From Anaerolineales bacterium (GTDB lineage: Bacteria; Chloroflexota; Anaerolineae; Anaerolineales; Villigracilaceae), in NCBI GenBank assembly GCA_016934715.1, contig JAFGSI010000031.1, positions 19,727 to 83,726 on the forward strand: a DNA stretch of 64,000 nt, written 5' to 3'. This document shows, in pieces, positions 61,751-64,000 of the stretch. Within the stretch, counting starts at the first letter, position 1; every line of letters starts with the position of its first letter. The notes beneath the pieces are model-generated. The model was not told the origin of the DNA and made no database searches. It was given only the letters and a program-made list of their open reading frames with translations. A program made the translations under genes and the position numbers.

Positions 61751-61791
61751 TCTCGCTCTACCCGCTGCCTACGGCAGCGGGTAGAGCGAGA
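61751..61791. repeat. Perfect 19-bp hairpin
   Basis: TCTCGCTCTACCCGCTGCC (61751-61769), loop TAC, then its exact complement to 61791. There is no T-run on either side, so it is not a standard terminator. It lies 43 nt ahead of the gene starting at 61708 (minus) and 85 nt before the tnpA relic. It may be the left-end hairpin of the relic element. No second copy was noticed. Confidence 0.85.
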
Positions 61792-61875
61792 TGGTTCTGC
61801 CGTGACGAGTAATTGAGAATGTGGGTGTGGTGAGACACCCTGGAAGGTGTGCAGCCAACCCAAAGGGGACTCATC

Positions 61876-62330
61876 ATGACCCAACGATTCAGGAGGCTAT
61901 CACATTCTCTAGATGCGTGCAAGTGTCTATTGGGTTCTACCCTAAATTGCGAACCTGGATCTTCAACGCGATAGGGGAGTATGCCAGACAGCCAATGCAT
62001 CCACAGCGCAAGCAGAAAGAGCAGCAGGAAGTTCAGGAGTTGATGATGCGCGCTGACCATGTGCGTCTGGTGGGTGAAATTCTGCCGCAGTATGCGGTCT
62101 CAGAATTCAGGAGAACCCTGAAAGGCAAAAGGCCTTGCGGTTGTTTCAGCAGGATGAAACCCCTGGGCGACGATATGGGGGCGTCACCTGTGGGTGAGAG
62201 GGTACCCGTGTGGATACGATAGGAGTGGACGAGGAGAAGATTCGGAGGTATATCCAGCGGCAAGAGCAACAAGAGAAGCAAACGAAATTGCGCAAGGCAA
62301 GCTGTTCGGGTATTCTTCACAGTACGCGCG
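61876..62330 (+). pseudogene. tnpA: IS200/IS605-family tnpA relic
   Basis: Degenerate TnpA spread over three frames. MTQRFRRLSHS opens it at 61876. FYPKLRTWIFNAIGEYARQ and DHVRLVGEILPQYAVSEF, then RRTLKGK, follow in a second frame. DTIGVDEEKIRRYIQRQEQQ closes it in a third. The catalytic HUH motif is changed (DHVRL instead of DHVHL), so the second metal-binding His is lost. The catalytic Tyr of IRRYIQRQ remains. Two frameshifts and the lost His make it inactive. A GGGTGT/ACACCC hairpin at 61823-61840 and larger hairpins at 61751 and 62354 flank it. The whole 61709-62377 gap is explained by this remnant. Confidence 0.72.
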
Positions 62331-62353
62331 CGCCTTCCAGGTGTTATGGCAAA

Positions 62354-62374
62354 GCCGCCGCCTTTGGCGGCGGT
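62354..62374. repeat. GC-rich hairpin
   Basis: CCGCCGCC (62355-62362), loop TTT, GGCGGCGG (62366-62373), with a further G-T wobble outside. It lies 4 nt beyond the stop of the minus-strand gene at 62378. It could be a right-end hairpin of the IS relic or a weak terminator; there is no T-run. Confidence 0.6.
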
Positions 62375-62377
62375 AGT

Positions 62378-63736
62378 TCACTCTGGCCGCACCGTTCTGA
62401 CAACGAATCCTGTCTTTTTGAGCACTTTTTCTACTTCGGAGCGGGCTTCCTGCGGGAAGGCGACGAAGTGGTCGTTGAGCACGACGAGCTTTCGGCCGAG
62501 CTCGCGCTCCAGCTGGACGCGCAGGTTCAGGTCGCGGACTCGGGCGACGAGCAGGTTTTCGTGCAGGATGGTTTTGCCCCATTTGGCATTAACCGTTTCG
62601 ATGGCTTTTGCGTGGGCGGGAACCTTTTCCGCCAGCCAGAGCGAGAGCGGGGCGCTGCGTTGGATGGGGGTGGCTCGCCCCAGTTTGATCAGGCTGGGGG
62701 ATGCGTAAAGGGCTCCGCTGTTGACCTCGAGCTGCATCAAGGAGTTCAGCAGTTCAAGTTCATGGAGCGGAATCAAACGCAGGTCAATCTTGACGGTGCC
62801 AGGCCGGGAGGCAGGATCTGCCCAATGCGAGATGGCGGGCCGGGGCGAGTCTGATCCGCCCTGATCGGCTTTTGGGGCGAGACGGTAATGGGGCACTCGG
62901 TTAATCTCCAGACGCGAGAAAAAGCCTAATTCCCAGCCCCTGTTGAGCAATTTTTCGGTCGAGGGCACTTTGAGGCCGTAAGAGTAAATCGCGAAGGCGG
63001 CTTCGAGATCCCTGGGGTTTGTCCAGTTCCGGGTGTCAAGTAATTTGAGCGCAGCAACTGTGGGGGCAAGCGAGGCCGGAACATCAGGTTTGAAGGTCTT
63101 CAGGGAGCGTTGCCATGTGTCAAGTTGCCAGAGCCGAAAGGAGGCCAGTGAAAATGGGCGCTCATTGAGAAAGATGCTGCCGTGTTTTACCTGGATGGGG
63201 AACGGGGTGTTGGGCATTGCCGGACCGTCCCCAACGAGTTCGAGCAGTTTGCTGCGGATGGCGTTTTCGTTTTCTGTGCCGGGGGCGCTGTTCTGGATGG
63301 TGGGCAGGGGAGGCAGGAAGGGGGCGAATTCGGGAGGCAGGGAAAAGCGCCAGCGTTCGAGTAGGACGGTGTCGGCGCGGGTTTTTATTTCGGCCATGAT
63401 CACCAGGCCGCGCCGGAGAAGGTTCTTCTTGATATTCTCGAAGACCGGCCGGTACATTTGCGTGTACGTGCCGTATCTTTCGCCAACAGGATAGAGGCGC
63501 TCAAAAAAGGGCACATCCACCTCGCCGGTCTCATGGAGCAGGCGCAGGGTAATGGCTTCCTCGGGAGTCAGGGCGGCCATGTTCTCGGCTACGCCGATGG
63601 TTGTGAGGAAGAAACTGGCAAAGGAGGTGCGAGAGGCGGTTTCGCTGGCGCTGAACCCACGCGCTTTGCGGATGGCGTTCAGGTCGGCGTCTGAGAGGTT
63701 GGCACACATGCTGCGGAGGAGTTGAGGAATAGACAT
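62378..63736 (-). CDS. Helicase-associated winged-helix protein, first gene of the XPB operon
   Basis: A 452-residue protein with an N-terminal helical/winged-helix region (SIPQLLRSMCANLSDADLNA, ENMAALTPEEAITLRLLHE), a second helical segment (FENIKKNLLRRGLVIMAE), and a C-terminal part ending in an LVVLNDHFVAFPQEARSEVEK helix and a GFVVRTVRP strand. The end resembles the close of Helicase_C_3 domains. It shares general layout with the protein at 59993-61708 and may be its distant paralogue. The 669-nt gap to that gene is filled by an IS200 relic, so the two were probably adjacent before. ATG 63736 is chosen over the longer frame to 63835, whose start is not family-like. Confidence 0.6.
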   Translation of the reverse strand: MSIPQLLRSMCANLSDADLNAIRKARGFSASETASRTSFASFFLTTIGVAENMAALTPEEAITLRLLHETGEVDVPFFERLYPVGERYGTYTQMYRPVFENIKKNLLRRGLVIMAEIKTRADTVLLERWRFSLPPEFAPFLPPLPTIQNSAPGTENENAIRSKLLELVGDGPAMPNTPFPIQVKHGSIFLNERPFSLASFRLWQLDTWQRSLKTFKPDVPASLAPTVAALKLLDTRNWTNPRDLEAAFAIYSYGLKVPSTEKLLNRGWELGFFSRLEINRVPHYRLAPKADQGGSDSPRPAISHWADPASRPGTVKIDLRLIPLHELELLNSLMQLEVNSGALYASPSLIKLGRATPIQRSAPLSLWLAEKVPAHAKAIETVNAKWGKTILHENLLVARVRDLNLRVQLERELGRKLVVLNDHFVAFPQEARSEVEKVLKKTGFVVRTVRPE

Positions 63737-63909
63737 GGGGGCGATTATCCGGGAGAGGCAGGAGGATTTCGGGGGTTGGGCTGGCCTCCAGTGAAAGCAG
63801 CACGCAAATCTGACCGACTTGGTGTTCGGTAGCATTTGCGTATCGGGATTTTCCAGTGCTTCCTGAAGAAAAGGACTCGTGCAGGCAGCGACCGATCAAC
63901 GGGCTACTC

Positions 63910-64000
63910 TTACAGCAGATAAGGGTGTTGGGCGGCAGGGGGGCGTGGAATTTTGGGATCCACAACCTTTTCGACGGCATTTTTCTCGAAAGGCCCCAGG
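63910..64000 (-). CDS. Possible 3' end of a minus-strand gene entering from the right edge
   Basis: An open frame from the window edge to TAA at 63912-63910. It ends with about 30 residues containing FEKNAVEKVVDPKIPRPP. The composition (Lys/Glu/Val with prolines) looks protein-like, but it is too short to identify. The 173 nt between it and the gene at 63736 shows nothing recognisable. Confidence 0.35.
   Translation of the reverse strand, partial: LGPFEKNAVEKVVDPKIPRPPAAQHPYLL

Overview
The window reads as one high-GC chromosomal segment from a Chloroflexota bacterium, most likely Anaerolineae-like. This is inferred from two large 'Chlor_Arch_YYY' (DUF2298) membrane proteins, several other many-pass glycosyltransferase-like proteins, a 57-residue L34, paired V4R-domain proteins and an XPB-type helicase operon. 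Nothing in the window fixes genus or species. I see no tRNA, rRNA or CRISPR array. The gene at the left edge (lepA) is cut, and a coding sequence probably enters from the right edge.

Layout. 0-3.7 kb: the lepA 3' end, a flippase-like membrane protein, and a zinc-type ArsR/SmtB regulator with a near-ideal promoter/operator ahead of a CDF metal exporter. 3.7-21.5 kb: envelope and polysaccharide genes. These are a GT4 glycosyltransferase, a divergent secreted PA-IL-like protein, two SAM methyltransferases, a GT39-like protein, a 1648-residue GT39+YYY fusion, a DUF952 protein, a stand-alone YYY protein, another GT39-like protein, then cmk and three consecutive PlsC-type acyltransferases. 21.7-31.2 kb: a large sensor kinase, then rpmH-rnpA-yidD-(PQQ-repeat lipoprotein)-yidC-jag, a PfkB-type kinase and parA-parB. 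This is an origin-proximal gene set, although dnaA is not in the window. 31.2-41.2 kb: an amidohydrolase followed by a tightly packed signalling block. It holds two histidine kinases, an OmpR-type regulator, a CpaE/TadZ-like ATPase with a degenerate receiver, a double-XRE protein, a TPR protein, a GNAT enzyme, two V4R proteins and an alpha/beta hydrolase.

41.3-46.8 kb: an accessory-looking stretch. It has a DsbA-like protein, a dead serine-recombinase fragment, a serine hydrolase fused to a TPR-like tail, an MFS exporter, a VapBC-type toxin-antitoxin pair and a broken rarA. 46.8-56 kb: DUF554 plus PduO-type adenosyltransferase on the minus strand, then on the plus strand a multidomain adenylate cyclase, a phospholipase-C-like protein, YqeY, the PgpH-type HD hydrolase, YbeY, DgkA and an endonuclease-IV-like TIM barrel. 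56-64 kb: minus-strand genes, with a GT39-like membrane protein and an XPB operon (two helicase-associated proteins, the XPB helicase and a translationally coupled 53-residue product) interrupted by an IS200/IS605 tnpA relic with large hairpins.

Genes are packed with ATGA, TGATG or GTGA overlaps, so most blocks are probably single transcripts. A notable regulatory theme is four TATAAT hexamers placed exactly 6 nt before a start codon, which suggests leaderless mRNAs. Domain calls come from recognising motifs by eye. No database search was run.
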